64,000 nucleotides of DNA. Origin: F1-120-MAGs238 sp964484185 (lineage in GTDB: Bacteria; Planctomycetota; Phycisphaerae; Phycisphaerales; UBA1924). The stretch lies in the NCBI GenBank assembly GCA_964484185.1, contig CAZAEQ010000007.1:1-64000 (forward strand). Direction: 5' to 3'. Under the pieces are notes generated by a model, which had not been told where the DNA came from, did no database searches, and saw only the letters and a program-made list of their open reading frames with translations. Of the stretch, positions 26,813 through 35,734 are shown piece after piece. Each line of letters begins with the position of its first letter. The first letter of the stretch is position 1. The translations under genes were made by a program, and so were the position numbers.

Positions 26813-27574
26813 ATGGATAAGTACGATCTTTACACGTTGTGCGTGCAGGACCCGCCGCGGTATGTGCGGTTTTTGCAGGCGATTCATGGTGGAAGGGCGC
26901 GGGTGCTTCGCGATGACTTCGCGGGGCCGGGCGCTATTGCTCTGGCGTGGGCGCGATCAGATTCGGCGCGGAATGCGATCGCCGTTGATGCTGATCCAGT
27001 GCCACTGAAGAAGGCCAAACACCCGCGTGTGAAGCTTGATGTTGTTGATGTTCGAAAGACCAGGTCCGCGGCAGACATCATTGCTTCGTTGAATTTCGGT
27101 GTATGCGAACTGCATACGCGCCGGGAGTTGATGGCGTATCTGAAGAACGCCCACAAGACTCTCAAAGCCGGTGGAGTGCTTGTGTGCGATCTGTATGGCG
27201 GCGCTACCGCAATGAAGATAGCCTCCTGGACACAGGAATTCAGGACTCTCTCGGGTCAGCGAGTTCTATATACATGGGAACAAGTTGAGGCTGAGCCGAC
27301 GACGGGAATGGTGCTCAACCACATTCATTTCAAACTACTCAATGCACGCGGCAAGGTGACCGAGACCTTTGAACGAGCGTTCGAATACTGCTGGCGGCTG
27401 TGGTCAATTGCGGAGTTGCGGGAGGCGATGTTGGAAGCGGGCTTTAAAGCGGTTGATGTCTATGACCGTATCGGGGCGGCGATCGATGGCGATGGGAATT
27501 TGATTGTTGAACCTGTAGAACTCGATGAGCCGCTGGACAAATCCTGGGTTGTGTATGTCACGGGCCGGAAGTGA
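26813..27574 (+). CDS. Class I SAM-dependent methyltransferase
   Basis: 253 aa. The SAM-binding motif I is DDFAGPGAIALAWAR (34-48), followed by an acidic residue at the end of beta 2 (AVDADPVPL), and a post-motif GGVLVCDLYGG. The C-terminal half fits a small-molecule methyltransferase fold. The substrate is unknown. It starts 18 bp after the ABC permease on the same strand and may be cotranscribed with it. Confidence 0.85.
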   Translation: MDKYDLYTLCVQDPPRYVRFLQAIHGGRARVLRDDFAGPGAIALAWARSDSARNAIAVDADPVPLKKAKHPRVKLDVVDVRKTRSAADIIASLNFGVCELHTRRELMAYLKNAHKTLKAGGVLVCDLYGGATAMKIASWTQEFRTLSGQRVLYTWEQVEAEPTTGMVLNHIHFKLLNARGKVTETFERAFEYCWRLWSIAELREAMLEAGFKAVDVYDRIGAAIDGDGNLIVEPVELDEPLDKSWVVYVTGRK

Positions 27575-27576
27575 AA

Positions 27577-28932
27577 TCAAGGCTTCCGCACTGCACCGCG
27601 AATGATATTGAGCAGGTCTGTGGAAATTGCAGCGGCATCATCCCTGCGTCCATCCAGCGGCACGATCCCCGCAAGCGAGAGATCGGGCAATATCACCACC
27701 ATGACCGCGCCCGCGTTGGGCGAAATTCGATCGATCGTCGTATTCGCACTCAGTGACCAATGAAGTGTTTTCGCAGGCAGATTTGCACTGGTCTCGGCCC
27801 AGGACTTTGCCAGGGCAGCCGGACGTTCACGTTCAAACTTCGTGAGTTCAAAAACTGCTATTGCCTCGCAAAGCACGCTCGAAGCGCCCGCATCATCGAG
27901 CCTTTGCCGCCGAAGATTCTTCACTGCCATATCCATGGCGAGTTGACCCGCTTTCGAATCCTTGAGCAACGCCTCTGATTTCACACGGTCATCAGTGGCG
28001 CGGAAAAGCAGAAGAATCATCGCATCTGCCGGTCGCTCCCCGGCGGCAATCACGCGACGATTCTCAGCAAAGCCATCGACCACAGACCAGCCTTCAAAAC
28101 CAGCAGTATTGGCGGTAAGGTTCGGAATCTTTTGTCCTGCTTTGATTTCGCCACTGCGAGATCGCAACTGTGCGAGCGTGGATACTTTGTCCCGATTGGC
28201 CACATCAATCACCCAGCTGGCCGGAAGCCCCGGATCAACCGGCGTCACTTCGAGGGTGACTTGAGTCTTCGCGCCCGCGCGAGTGAATTGAGCGTTGAGC
28301 TGCATGAGCCGCCAGGTTGCACCATTGATCTTCATTTCAATAGTGCCAGACTTGTGCGTACCTGAAATGGAGTACACCTTGAAATTGCCCGCCGCCGCGG
28401 CAGTTGGAGCAGCCCAGACAATCTCGCCGATTCCCTTGAACAACTCAGCCTTGTCATTTCCAAATGCAAACGCAATTTGTGGCAGCGGCACCGGAGGAAG
28501 ATGTTCCGCGAGCCCTTCTAATGTCAGCGATTTCAGTTCGATCGATGCGTATGTCCGCTGCTCAAGCCGGTTGATGGCCGTGAGCACGTTTCCCTGAGCG
28601 TGCAGGACAAGATCAGACAATTCGAGTTTCAACGAGGGGTTATTGCCAGCAGCATCGAGTCTTGCGGTGACAACACTGCGGATCGCGTGCGGGGGCCTTG
28701 CTCCCCCATCTTGTAACAACGCTGCAGACAATTCAACTCGTTCGGCCACTGGCCCGTTGCGATACGACTCTCTCACGCTCTGCAAAAGCGCAACTGAATC
28801 TACTTCTCCCTTCGCCACTTCGACGGGCGCTGGCTGTACAAAAAGCACAGGTGGAAGAAACTGAGATGCCGCGATTATGCAGAGGATTGGAAGCACGGCG
28901 AAGGGTAGTTCAGCCGCGGTCATTGAGCGCAT
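27577..28932 (-). CDS. Unrecognised exported or membrane-anchored protein
   Basis: About 451 aa. The N-terminus has a single hydrophobic helix (ELPFAVLPILCIIAASQFL), a signal peptide or anchor. Residues about 50-230 have the alternating pattern of a LolA-like lipid-binding beta half-barrel (VDSVALLQSVRESYRNGP, then repeated beta strands), and GQKIPNLTANTAGFEGW near residue 265 resembles the start of a redoxin-like domain, but no CxxC is present. I cannot assign a function. The start (ATG 28932 or 28923) lies inside the end of folK, so the two are translationally coupled; it converges with the methyltransferase gene. Confidence 0.7.
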   Translation of the reverse strand: MRSMTAAELPFAVLPILCIIAASQFLPPVLFVQPAPVEVAKGEVDSVALLQSVRESYRNGPVAERVELSAALLQDGGARPPHAIRSVVTARLDAAGNNPSLKLELSDLVLHAQGNVLTAINRLEQRTYASIELKSLTLEGLAEHLPPVPLPQIAFAFGNDKAELFKGIGEIVWAAPTAAAAGNFKVYSISGTHKSGTIEMKINGATWRLMQLNAQFTRAGAKTQVTLEVTPVDPGLPASWVIDVANRDKVSTLAQLRSRSGEIKAGQKIPNLTANTAGFEGWSVVDGFAENRRVIAAGERPADAMILLLFRATDDRVKSEALLKDSKAGQLAMDMAVKNLRRQRLDDAGASSVLCEAIAVFELTKFERERPAALAKSWAETSANLPAKTLHWSLSANTTIDRISPNAGAVMVVILPDLSLAGIVPLDGRRDDAAAISTDLLNIIRGAVRKP

Positions 28933-29383
28933 CAAACAGCTCTTGAACCGTCTGATTCGTCGGAGGCACGACCCAGTTGGGAGCGATCCGTGCCAGCGGC
29001 TCAAGCACAAAACGGCGGGTTTTCATCTGAATATGCGGCACGTTCAGGTCCGGTGTAGAAACCACCTGATCGCCAAAAAGGAGAATGTCCAGATCAAGAG
29101 TTCGCGGCCCCCACCGCTGTTCGCTTGCGCGGTTCCTGCCGCGGGATTGCTCAATTGTGAGCAAGAGTTCAAGGAGCGAACTTGGCGAAAGCGTTGTTGA
29201 AAAAGTCGCAGCCGCATTCAGAAAGTCCGGCTGATCAAGTATGCCGACAGGACGGGTGGTGAGGAATTCCGAGCACACGAAGTTCTGAATGTGTTGATGC
29301 TTACGTAACGCGTCACACGCCGCGCTGAGATGATCTTGCGGCTTGCCGATGTTGGAACCCATGCCGATGGCAACGCGATGCAT
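28910..29383 (-). CDS. folK: 2-amino-4-hydroxy-6-hydroxymethyldihydropteridine pyrophosphokinase
   Basis: About 157 aa, normal for HPPK. It transfers pyrophosphate from ATP to hydroxymethyldihydropterin in folate synthesis. The N-terminus MHRVAIGMGSNIGKPQDHL and the signature RWGPRTLDLDILLF with the two Mg-binding Asp residues are diagnostic. ATG 29383 chosen, since residues upstream do not belong to the family. folP and folB are not adjacent; the gene downstream overlaps its 3' end. Confidence 0.95.
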   Translation of the reverse strand: MHRVAIGMGSNIGKPQDHLSAACDALRKHQHIQNFVCSEFLTTRPVGILDQPDFLNAAATFSTTLSPSSLLELLLTIEQSRGRNRASEQRWGPRTLDLDILLFGDQVVSTPDLNVPHIQMKTRRFVLEPLARIAPNWVVPPTNQTVQELFDALNDRG

Positions 29384-29400
29384 GACGGATGGTAGTGCCT

Positions 29401-29435
29401 TTAAAAGCAAACACGCCCGCAAGATGCGGGCGTGT
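29401..29435 (-). terminator. Intrinsic terminator of the flhF-fliA transcript
   Basis: Eleven-bp perfect stem ACACGCCCGCA (29411-29421) / TGCGGGCGTGT (29425-29435), 3-nt loop, followed on the minus strand by TTGCTTTTAA. It lies 28 bp past the fliA stop and closes the flagellar locus. Confidence 0.85.
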
Positions 29436-29463
29436 CGCTGGATTCAATAATTGGAGCAATCAA

Positions 29464-30327
29464 TCAGTCGAGCGGCTCAAGCTCAGGACTGCGATGCTGC
29501 ATCTGAGCCTTGAGGCGGGCCAGAATTGAGGAGTGCATCTGGCTGACGCGGCTTTCGGAAAGATCGAGGGTGGCCCCGATTTCTTTCATAGTCATGCCTT
29601 CGTAGTAGTAAAGGACGACGATGAGGCGTTCAGCGCGGGAGAGCCCCTTGGTAATCAAGTCGCGCAGATCGCGGCGGTGAATTTCCTGAACGGGGTTGCT
29701 CTGACGATCATCTTTGATGATGTCGATCTCGCGCACATCGCGATTGCCATCTGATGGGAAGCACCGCTGCGTGAGGCTGCGCGTGCCGACAACCTTGGAA
29801 TCGCGTTCGAGCTTTTCGAACTCTTCGCCCACCACGCCCATGCGTGAGGCGATGTCGTTTTCGGTTGCGGGTTCGCCGCTTTCCATTTCGATTTTCTGAC
29901 GCACCTGCTCAACTTTGGCGGTGCGGTAGCGGACAAGCCGCGGGACCCAGTCCATGGAGCGAAGTTCATCGAGAATGGCGCCGCGGATTCGCGGAGCGCA
30001 GTAGGTCTCGAACTTCACCTGGCGGCCAAGATCAAATGCATCGATAGCATCCATAAGGCCGAAGAGTCCGGCGGACATGAGGTCTTCGATATCTACTTCA
30101 TCTGGCAAGCGGGTGTAGATTCGCTCGGCGTTGTAACGCACCAGAGGGAGAAATTTCTCCATCAGGAAATTGCGAATCGGTTCAGATTTCGTTTTGTCGT
30201 ACTCTTTCCACACCGTATTAATCGGCATGTCGTGGTACTTGGTCTTGATGTTACTTGGTTCAGCATGGCGTGCCGCAAATCGGCCGCTTCCACGCATTGT
30301 CGCACGTGACGCTTTTGTCACACCCAT
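29464..30327 (-). CDS. fliA: Flagellar sigma factor, sigma-28 (FliA/WhiG family)
   Basis: 287 aa alternative sigma factor that directs RNA polymerase to late flagellar promoters. Region 2 has YTRLPDEVDIEDLMSAGLFG and the DAFDLGRQVKFETYCAPRIRGA core; region 3 spans about 115-190; region 4 has LSRAERLIVVLYYYEGMTMK and an HTH with LDLSESRVSQMHSS. ATG 30327 is preceded by AAGGAG at 8 nt; the frame continues upstream without support. It is the last gene of the flagellar cluster. No anti-sigma FlgM gene was seen. Confidence 0.93.
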   Translation of the reverse strand: MGVTKASRATMRGSGRFAARHAEPSNIKTKYHDMPINTVWKEYDKTKSEPIRNFLMEKFLPLVRYNAERIYTRLPDEVDIEDLMSAGLFGLMDAIDAFDLGRQVKFETYCAPRIRGAILDELRSMDWVPRLVRYRTAKVEQVRQKIEMESGEPATENDIASRMGVVGEEFEKLERDSKVVGTRSLTQRCFPSDGNRDVREIDIIKDDRQSNPVQEIHRRDLRDLITKGLSRAERLIVVLYYYEGMTMKEIGATLDLSESRVSQMHSSILARLKAQMQHRSPELEPLD

Positions 30328-30481
30328 TGGTCTGCTCCTTGACCGAACTGTTGCGGCGAACCCAATTGCGAGTGCAACCGGGCTTTCCATTCACCGCTGC
30401 GAGACCGAATCCATGATCTCGCAGCTATACGTTACCCACCTCAACACCCAAACGCAAGTGTCTTTAAGTTGTCCACAAGTT

Positions 30482-30790
30482 TTACACAACGATTTCGTTT
30501 CCTTCCACATTCGCGGCAGGCTCCACCTCATCCACAACAGTGACTTCCTCTGACACGCGCTTTGGCATCGGGTTCTTTGCTATGTATGCCTTCACATGCT
30601 CCTCGATGACGTGTTCGCACACCATTCCCAGCGGCAGCCCTGCGAAATAGCACACAAACATCGCGATTATGCAGCGAAGAAGCGTGGTTTCCGCGGCGTT
30701 CCCTGCGGCAAGGCCCGCAACCGCAGCGATCACAAAGCCGGTCAAAGCGATGATTCCAGCAATCAGTTTGGCGGGACCATTCACGTTCAA
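30482..30790 (-). CDS. Small two-helix membrane protein in the flagellar cluster
   Basis: About 102 aa. Two predicted transmembrane helices (about 8-30 and 38-58) are followed by a cytoplasmic tail ending in acidic residues. The second helix contains LPLGMVCEHVIEEHVKAYI. It has no family I recognise. It sits between flhG and fliA, where other bacteria sometimes encode small uncharacterised flagellar membrane proteins. The start is TTG 30790 or GTG 30784; AGAAGG is upstream of both. The 200-bp spacer before it contains a CTCAAG/CTTGAG hairpin and no gene. Confidence 0.65.
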   Translation of the reverse strand: MNVNGPAKLIAGIIALTGFVIAAVAGLAAGNAAETTLLRCIIAMFVCYFAGLPLGMVCEHVIEEHVKAYIAKNPMPKRVSEEVTVVDEVEPAANVEGNEIVV

Positions 30791-30991
30791 GAGCCCTTCT
30801 CAGTTCCATACGAAGGTCCGCGATGCGCGCACCTTGGGACACTCCAGCTATCGGTTTCTCAAACCCCCAACTCAACCGACCAATGCCATACTGGCTCAAG
30901 TTTCTTGAGTCAAAGCGAAAAACCGGTATAGATGGACTACTGAGCCCTATTCACCGCAAACTGGGGGCCAGAGGCGCAAAAAATGGCGGTA

Positions 30992-32053
30992 TTAGCGGCC
31001 GAGCAAGGTCTCAAAAAATGAACGTAAGCCTTTGCCAGCATTTGTGTTATGCGATGCCCCGGATGCCAACTGTGGAATTTCGGCATCGGCGACTGCCTTG
31101 GCGATTGTCCCGACCTGTTTCGCCCATTTCAATCGCGGGTGGCTGAGCATCAGCGGTTGCCGACGACGAATTGACTGCGTGACCTCGGGCTCATACCCGA
31201 CCGACCCAAGGAAAGTCGGTCGCAGTGCCAGAAACCTGGCGCAAACTCCTGCCAGACGAGTATGTACTCGCTGAGCCTCTGCAAAGTCCTGGGTTTGATT
31301 TACGAGCACCGAAATGCGCAGCGGCTTTTTCAACGATGGCGACATTCCCGCCTGGGCTGTAAGCCGATTCTGCTCGAGGCATTTGATAAGGGCGTACGCA
31401 TCGGTCATTGAAGTAGGCTCCGGCGTCATGACCACGACCACCGAATCGGCCGCGGCCAGTAATGCGAGCACCGCACTATTAATGCCTGCGCCAGTATCCA
31501 GCAATACAGCATCACTTTGACGCCCAAGCATCGCAAAGCTCTTGAGCAGGCGCTGTCTCTCCACTGGGCCAAGGTCGGCAAGTCGAGATATGCCAACTGT
31601 GCCCGGGACAAGTCGGAACCCGCCCGGTGCATCAATCGCTATCGAATCAATTGCACGACCAGACATGACGGCATCAAGCCGGAGTCCTGGGGTCAGACCG
31701 CACATGACATCAGCGTTGGCAAGTCCAAGATCGCCATCGATCAGAGTGATCCGAAGGCCAAGCTGCCGAAGGGCGATGGCCAGATTGACGCTTAAGGATG
31801 TCTTTCCGACGCCACCTTTGCCGCTGGTGAGGGCGATTACTGGCGGCGAACCCTGGGCGAATTCGCTTGGTTTCGCCGCGGAATCAGCGGGTTTGCTTCC
31901 AGGACCAGAGACGCCGCCAGCTGACATCGTGCTCACCATGTGACGCAGCCGCGCCGCCTGATCGACTGGTGTCGCCGCCCCAACGCGGCTGAGGATGGGA
32001 CGCGATGTCATCAAGGCATCGCTTGAATTGCTTGTCGCCATGAGTTTGCTCAC
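30992..32053 (-). CDS. flhG: Flagellar number regulator, MinD-like ATPase
   Basis: 353 aa. FlhG works with FlhF to set flagellum number and placement. A 70-residue N-terminal lead contains VDQAARLRHM, matching the DQAxxLR motif that stimulates the FlhF GTPase. The deviant Walker A SGKGGVGKTSLSVNLA and IDGDLGLANADVM switch define the MinD/ParA fold, followed by LLDTGAGI. The GTG start overlaps the flhF stop (GTGA). No obvious C-terminal amphipathic membrane helix stands out, though the last residues FFETLLGR could serve. Confidence 0.93.
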   Translation of the reverse strand: MSKLMATSNSSDALMTSRPILSRVGAATPVDQAARLRHMVSTMSAGGVSGPGSKPADSAAKPSEFAQGSPPVIALTSGKGGVGKTSLSVNLAIALRQLGLRITLIDGDLGLANADVMCGLTPGLRLDAVMSGRAIDSIAIDAPGGFRLVPGTVGISRLADLGPVERQRLLKSFAMLGRQSDAVLLDTGAGINSAVLALLAAADSVVVVMTPEPTSMTDAYALIKCLEQNRLTAQAGMSPSLKKPLRISVLVNQTQDFAEAQRVHTRLAGVCARFLALRPTFLGSVGYEPEVTQSIRRRQPLMLSHPRLKWAKQVGTIAKAVADAEIPQLASGASHNTNAGKGLRSFFETLLGR

Positions 32054-33426
32054 GAGGCAAGTTCTCCTGCAAGGACAGCTCTCGCAAGCCGATCTGCGTT
32101 TGCAACTTCGATCTGATCGGGAACTTCCTGGCCAGTTGTAACATACGCAACCGGTACCTTGGAATCATTCAGCAGATTCAGCACCGGCCCCAATGTCACT
32201 GCTTCATCGAGCTTTGTAAGCACCAGACCAGTTGGATTCATGATTCCAAATTTTTCCATCGCCCGCTTCATGACAGTTTCCGCTGAAGAGGCCGACAGCA
32301 CCATGAGTCGAGTGGTCGCATGTGCCGCAGTCAGAAAGTCAGAGAGTTCTGTAAGCCTGGCGGAGTCATTATGGCTGCGGCCAGCAGTGTCAACCAGCAC
32401 CAGATCGCAACCCTCACACTCATCGACACAGCCGCGAATCTCGCCCGGAGTCATCGCGATCTTGATCGAGATCCCGATGATATTTGCATAGACACGAAGC
32501 TGATCAATCGCCGCGATTCGATAGGTATCCGCTGTCACCAGTCCGACTTTGCGCCCATGGCGGAGCTTCAACGTTGCGGCAAGCTTGGCGATCGTGGTGG
32601 TCTTGCCAACGCCTGTCGGGCCAACCAGTGCCACCACTTGAGGTGCGCCACCAGACTGAGCCTGTGTGCTGATCGGTGCTGCCACCGTAATTCGACCCGC
32701 TATGCGCCGAAGCAACGACGATTGCACAAGCTCCCTGTTGGCGAGTTCAACCGGTGAGAGCTCATCACGAACTTGGCCTATAAGTTGTTCAATCAACTCA
32801 GGGTTCACGCCGGATTCAGACAACTTCGCGTAGCAATCAAACAGCGGCTCGGGAAGTCCGCCCAGTCCGATTGTTCCCAGCGCTCGTTGAGCCTGAGACA
32901 TTTCGACCGTCTGCTGGCGCGTCGCCTGCAAGACTTGACCAACCAGCCGCTTGATCGAAGAAAGCTCGTGTTCGATTGCAACCTTCGCTCGCTCATCTAC
33001 GGGCTGAAAGCTGACTTTCGTACTTAGTTCCGTCGCAACCGGACCGGCATCGGCCACATTTGGCGGCACAAATGGCACAAAAACTTCACGCGGTCTCTTG
33101 ACAGCTTTGACTGGTGCGGCCGCTGGACGTTCGGATCTTTCGCGAACTTCAGGAAACACCTGCTTTGGAGACTCAGGTTCTTCGAGCGCGACTCCCTGAC
33201 TTACTCGCGCTGATGCAACCGGCTGAACCTGGTTCCTGCGTTCGCTCTTGGCAGCAACAGGAGTTCCCGATGCCGTGATTTCTACAACTGACTTGGAACC
33301 AATTCCAGCAACGCCGCCGGACTTGAATGTCCGGGTGTGCAGAATGACCGCCTCGCTGCCCAGGTCCTTTTTGACCTCAGCGAGTGCATCCGCCATTGAG
33401 TTTGCGCGATAGGTCTTTAGTTGCAT
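32050..33426 (-). CDS. flhF: Flagellar SRP-like GTPase
   Basis: 458 aa. FlhF is an SRP-family GTPase marking the flagellar assembly site. The N-terminal B domain begins MQLKTYRANSMADALAEVKK, followed by a Pro/Lys/Arg-rich linker (about 60-140) and the NG domain with GPTGVGKTTTIAKLAA, TADTYRIAAIDQL, LVDTAGRSHND and the specificity motif TKLDE. ATG start. It lies 129 bp after flhA, a spacer with no other feature noted, and is coupled to flhG. Confidence 0.95.
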   Translation of the reverse strand: MQLKTYRANSMADALAEVKKDLGSEAVILHTRTFKSGGVAGIGSKSVVEITASGTPVAAKSERRNQVQPVASARVSQGVALEEPESPKQVFPEVRERSERPAAAPVKAVKRPREVFVPFVPPNVADAGPVATELSTKVSFQPVDERAKVAIEHELSSIKRLVGQVLQATRQQTVEMSQAQRALGTIGLGGLPEPLFDCYAKLSESGVNPELIEQLIGQVRDELSPVELANRELVQSSLLRRIAGRITVAAPISTQAQSGGAPQVVALVGPTGVGKTTTIAKLAATLKLRHGRKVGLVTADTYRIAAIDQLRVYANIIGISIKIAMTPGEIRGCVDECEGCDLVLVDTAGRSHNDSARLTELSDFLTAAHATTRLMVLSASSAETVMKRAMEKFGIMNPTGLVLTKLDEAVTLGPVLNLLNDSKVPVAYVTTGQEVPDQIEVANADRLARAVLAGELAS

Positions 33427-33555
33427 TTTTCGCCATCCGTGGCTTCAACCGACTCAACCCTCTCGGGGACAACACACCCCGATCGGCCCTGACTCTCCAG
33501 TCAAGTTCGGACATGATACCGACTCTGATCAACTCTTGCACGCATTTTTTCAAAC

Positions 33556-35724
33556 TTACGCCGCAGATTCTACGAGCCCTGTCCGTTGCACCCCCTCCGC
33601 CGGCGGCGGGGCCACAAGCGCGAGCGATTGAACATCGACTTCTGATGTAATCTCGTTGTAACCCAATACCACAATTCCCTTTACGTGCGGCTCCAGCAAC
33701 TGCCGCACAACCGCCCGAACTGCCGGGCTGGCGATCACAATCGGCTGATACCCCGAATTGGTCACCAGTTGAACCGACCGGCTCAAATGGTCGGCGTACC
33801 GCTTTGCCACGCGGGCGGGCATGGTCAGGCTCGTTCCCGCCGCCCCACGATCAATGTAAGCGTTTATCTCTTCTTCTAATGCAGGGTCCAACGTCACACA
33901 CACCAGCCGCGGCCGAGCCTCCCCACTCGGATCCGGCACCGCGTACTGATTACAAATCCCCCGCCTCAGGCTATTGCGAACATACTCAACCAATACCTCC
34001 GGGTCCTTGGTCTTGGATCCCCACTCTGCCAGTGTGTCCAGAATCGTTTCCATATCGCGGATACTGACCCGCTCTCGCAGCAACCCTTGAAGCACTTTCT
34101 GCAATTCCAACGGCTTCACAATTGCCGGGATCGTCTCCTCAACGAGCTTGGGCGATTTCAGCTTCACACTTTCAACCAGGTTGTTCACTTCATCACGAGT
34201 CAGCAGTTCCTCCGCATGGCGCTTCACCGTCTCGGCGATGTGTGTCACCAGGACGCTGGTCGGATCAACCACCGTGAAGTTGAGTGTCTCGGCACGAGTC
34301 TTGAGTGCGGGTTCGATCCACCACGCCGGTAAACCAAACGCGGGCTCTCGCGTCGCTTCGCCCTGAACTGTTCCCGACACAACCCCTGGATCCATAGCCA
34401 GCACTTTGTTGGTTCGCAGGCTCCCCATCGCAACCGGGTTGCCGCGGATCTTGATGCGATAGTCGGTTGTCGAAATCTGCATGTTGTCGCGAATTCGCAC
34501 CGGCGGCATCACCACGCCCATCTCAAGCGCAAGCTGACGACGAGTCGCGGAAATTCGATCAAGCAATTCCCCGCCTTGTGCGGCGTCCACCAACGCAATC
34601 AGCCCGACCCCAACCTCGAGCTCAAGCAAATCAACTTTCATCAATTGCTCGATCGGAGCCGCGTCTACGGGCTTTGGTGCATCCGCGAGTTCCTTCGCCT
34701 CACGAATCACGTTCGCTCGCGACCGCGTAGTTGCAACTGCAATTGCCACGAGCCCGCCTGCAGTCACGAGCAAGGGCACGCTTGGCAACGGCGTGAGAGC
34801 GAGAAGTCCCAGGAACGCGGCAGTGATATACAGCCCCTTTGGCTGGCTGGCAAGCTGATCGGTAAACTCAGTTCCAAGCTGCTCCTTCGAACCAGAACGA
34901 GTCACAATCAACGCAGATGCAATTGAGATAATCAGCGCGGGAATCTGTGCAGTCAGTCCATCGCCAATCGTCAGCAGCGTAAAAGTCTTGGCAGTCTGGG
35001 CCGCATCCCATCCACGATCAATCATGCCGATCGCAAACCCGCCGGCAATATTGATGACCGTGATAATAATGCCCGCGATCGCATCGCCGCGGACAAACTT
35101 TGAGGCACCGTCCATCGCACCAAAGAAATCCGCTTCCTGAGAAATGGCCTCTCTTCTGCGCCGCGCTTCCTTTTCATCAATGGTGCCAGCGTTTAAGTCC
35201 GCATCAATTGCCATCTGCTTGCCGGGCATTGCATCGAGTGTAAACCGGGCTGCCACTTCTGAAATACGTGTTGCACCCTTGGTGATCACAATGAACTGCA
35301 CGATGATCAGGATCAGGAAAATGACAATACCAACGAACATCGAGTCACCAGCGACAAACTGACCGAACGCCAGAATCACGTGCCCCGCAATACCCAGCGC
35401 TTCCTCGGCGCTGCCCGCGTCAGCCGACAAAATCAATCGTGTCGATGCAATATTCAGCACCAGTCGATAGAGCGTTGTCGCCAATAGCAGCGATGGAAAA
35501 ACGCTGAAATCCAGCGGTTTTTCCATGTAAATGGTCGTCAGAAGGATAATCACAGCCAGCGCAAAATTCAGGGCGATCAGCACATCCAGCATGGCGGGCG
35601 GCAACGGAATCAGCAGCACGCCAACCAGCGCAATAAAAGACACCGGCACAATAAAACTTCGCAGCGCCGCGATCTTGTACACCCAGGGTGGAAACGAACC
35701 GCTCTTTGCCGCTGCGTCCGCCAA
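33556..35724 (-). CDS. flhA: Flagellar export-gate protein
   Basis: 722 aa, usual FlhA length. It forms the nonameric export gate of the flagellar type III secretion system. The N-terminal eight-helix membrane domain includes the FHIPEP-type region (DFSVFPSLLLATTLYRLVLN), GDSMFVGIVIF and the proton-coupling segment ISEVAARFTLDAMPGKQMAI. The C-terminal half is the cytoplasmic substrate-docking ring. The start is TTG at 35724 with AAGGAG 6 nt upstream. It directly follows flhB. Confidence 0.96.
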   Translation of the reverse strand: MADAAAKSGSFPPWVYKIAALRSFIVPVSFIALVGVLLIPLPPAMLDVLIALNFALAVIILLTTIYMEKPLDFSVFPSLLLATTLYRLVLNIASTRLILSADAGSAEEALGIAGHVILAFGQFVAGDSMFVGIVIFLILIIVQFIVITKGATRISEVAARFTLDAMPGKQMAIDADLNAGTIDEKEARRRREAISQEADFFGAMDGASKFVRGDAIAGIIITVINIAGGFAIGMIDRGWDAAQTAKTFTLLTIGDGLTAQIPALIISIASALIVTRSGSKEQLGTEFTDQLASQPKGLYITAAFLGLLALTPLPSVPLLVTAGGLVAIAVATTRSRANVIREAKELADAPKPVDAAPIEQLMKVDLLELEVGVGLIALVDAAQGGELLDRISATRRQLALEMGVVMPPVRIRDNMQISTTDYRIKIRGNPVAMGSLRTNKVLAMDPGVVSGTVQGEATREPAFGLPAWWIEPALKTRAETLNFTVVDPTSVLVTHIAETVKRHAEELLTRDEVNNLVESVKLKSPKLVEETIPAIVKPLELQKVLQGLLRERVSIRDMETILDTLAEWGSKTKDPEVLVEYVRNSLRRGICNQYAVPDPSGEARPRLVCVTLDPALEEEINAYIDRGAAGTSLTMPARVAKRYADHLSRSVQLVTNSGYQPIVIASPAVRAVVRQLLEPHVKGIVVLGYNEITSEVDVQSLALVAPPPAEGVQRTGLVESAA

Positions 35725-35734
35725 TTCCTACTCC

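Noticed and set aside
30528..30899. Alternative minus-strand frame over the small membrane protein
   Set aside because: The other frame has two regular hydrophobic helices; this one is Arg/Cys-rich and lacks structure.
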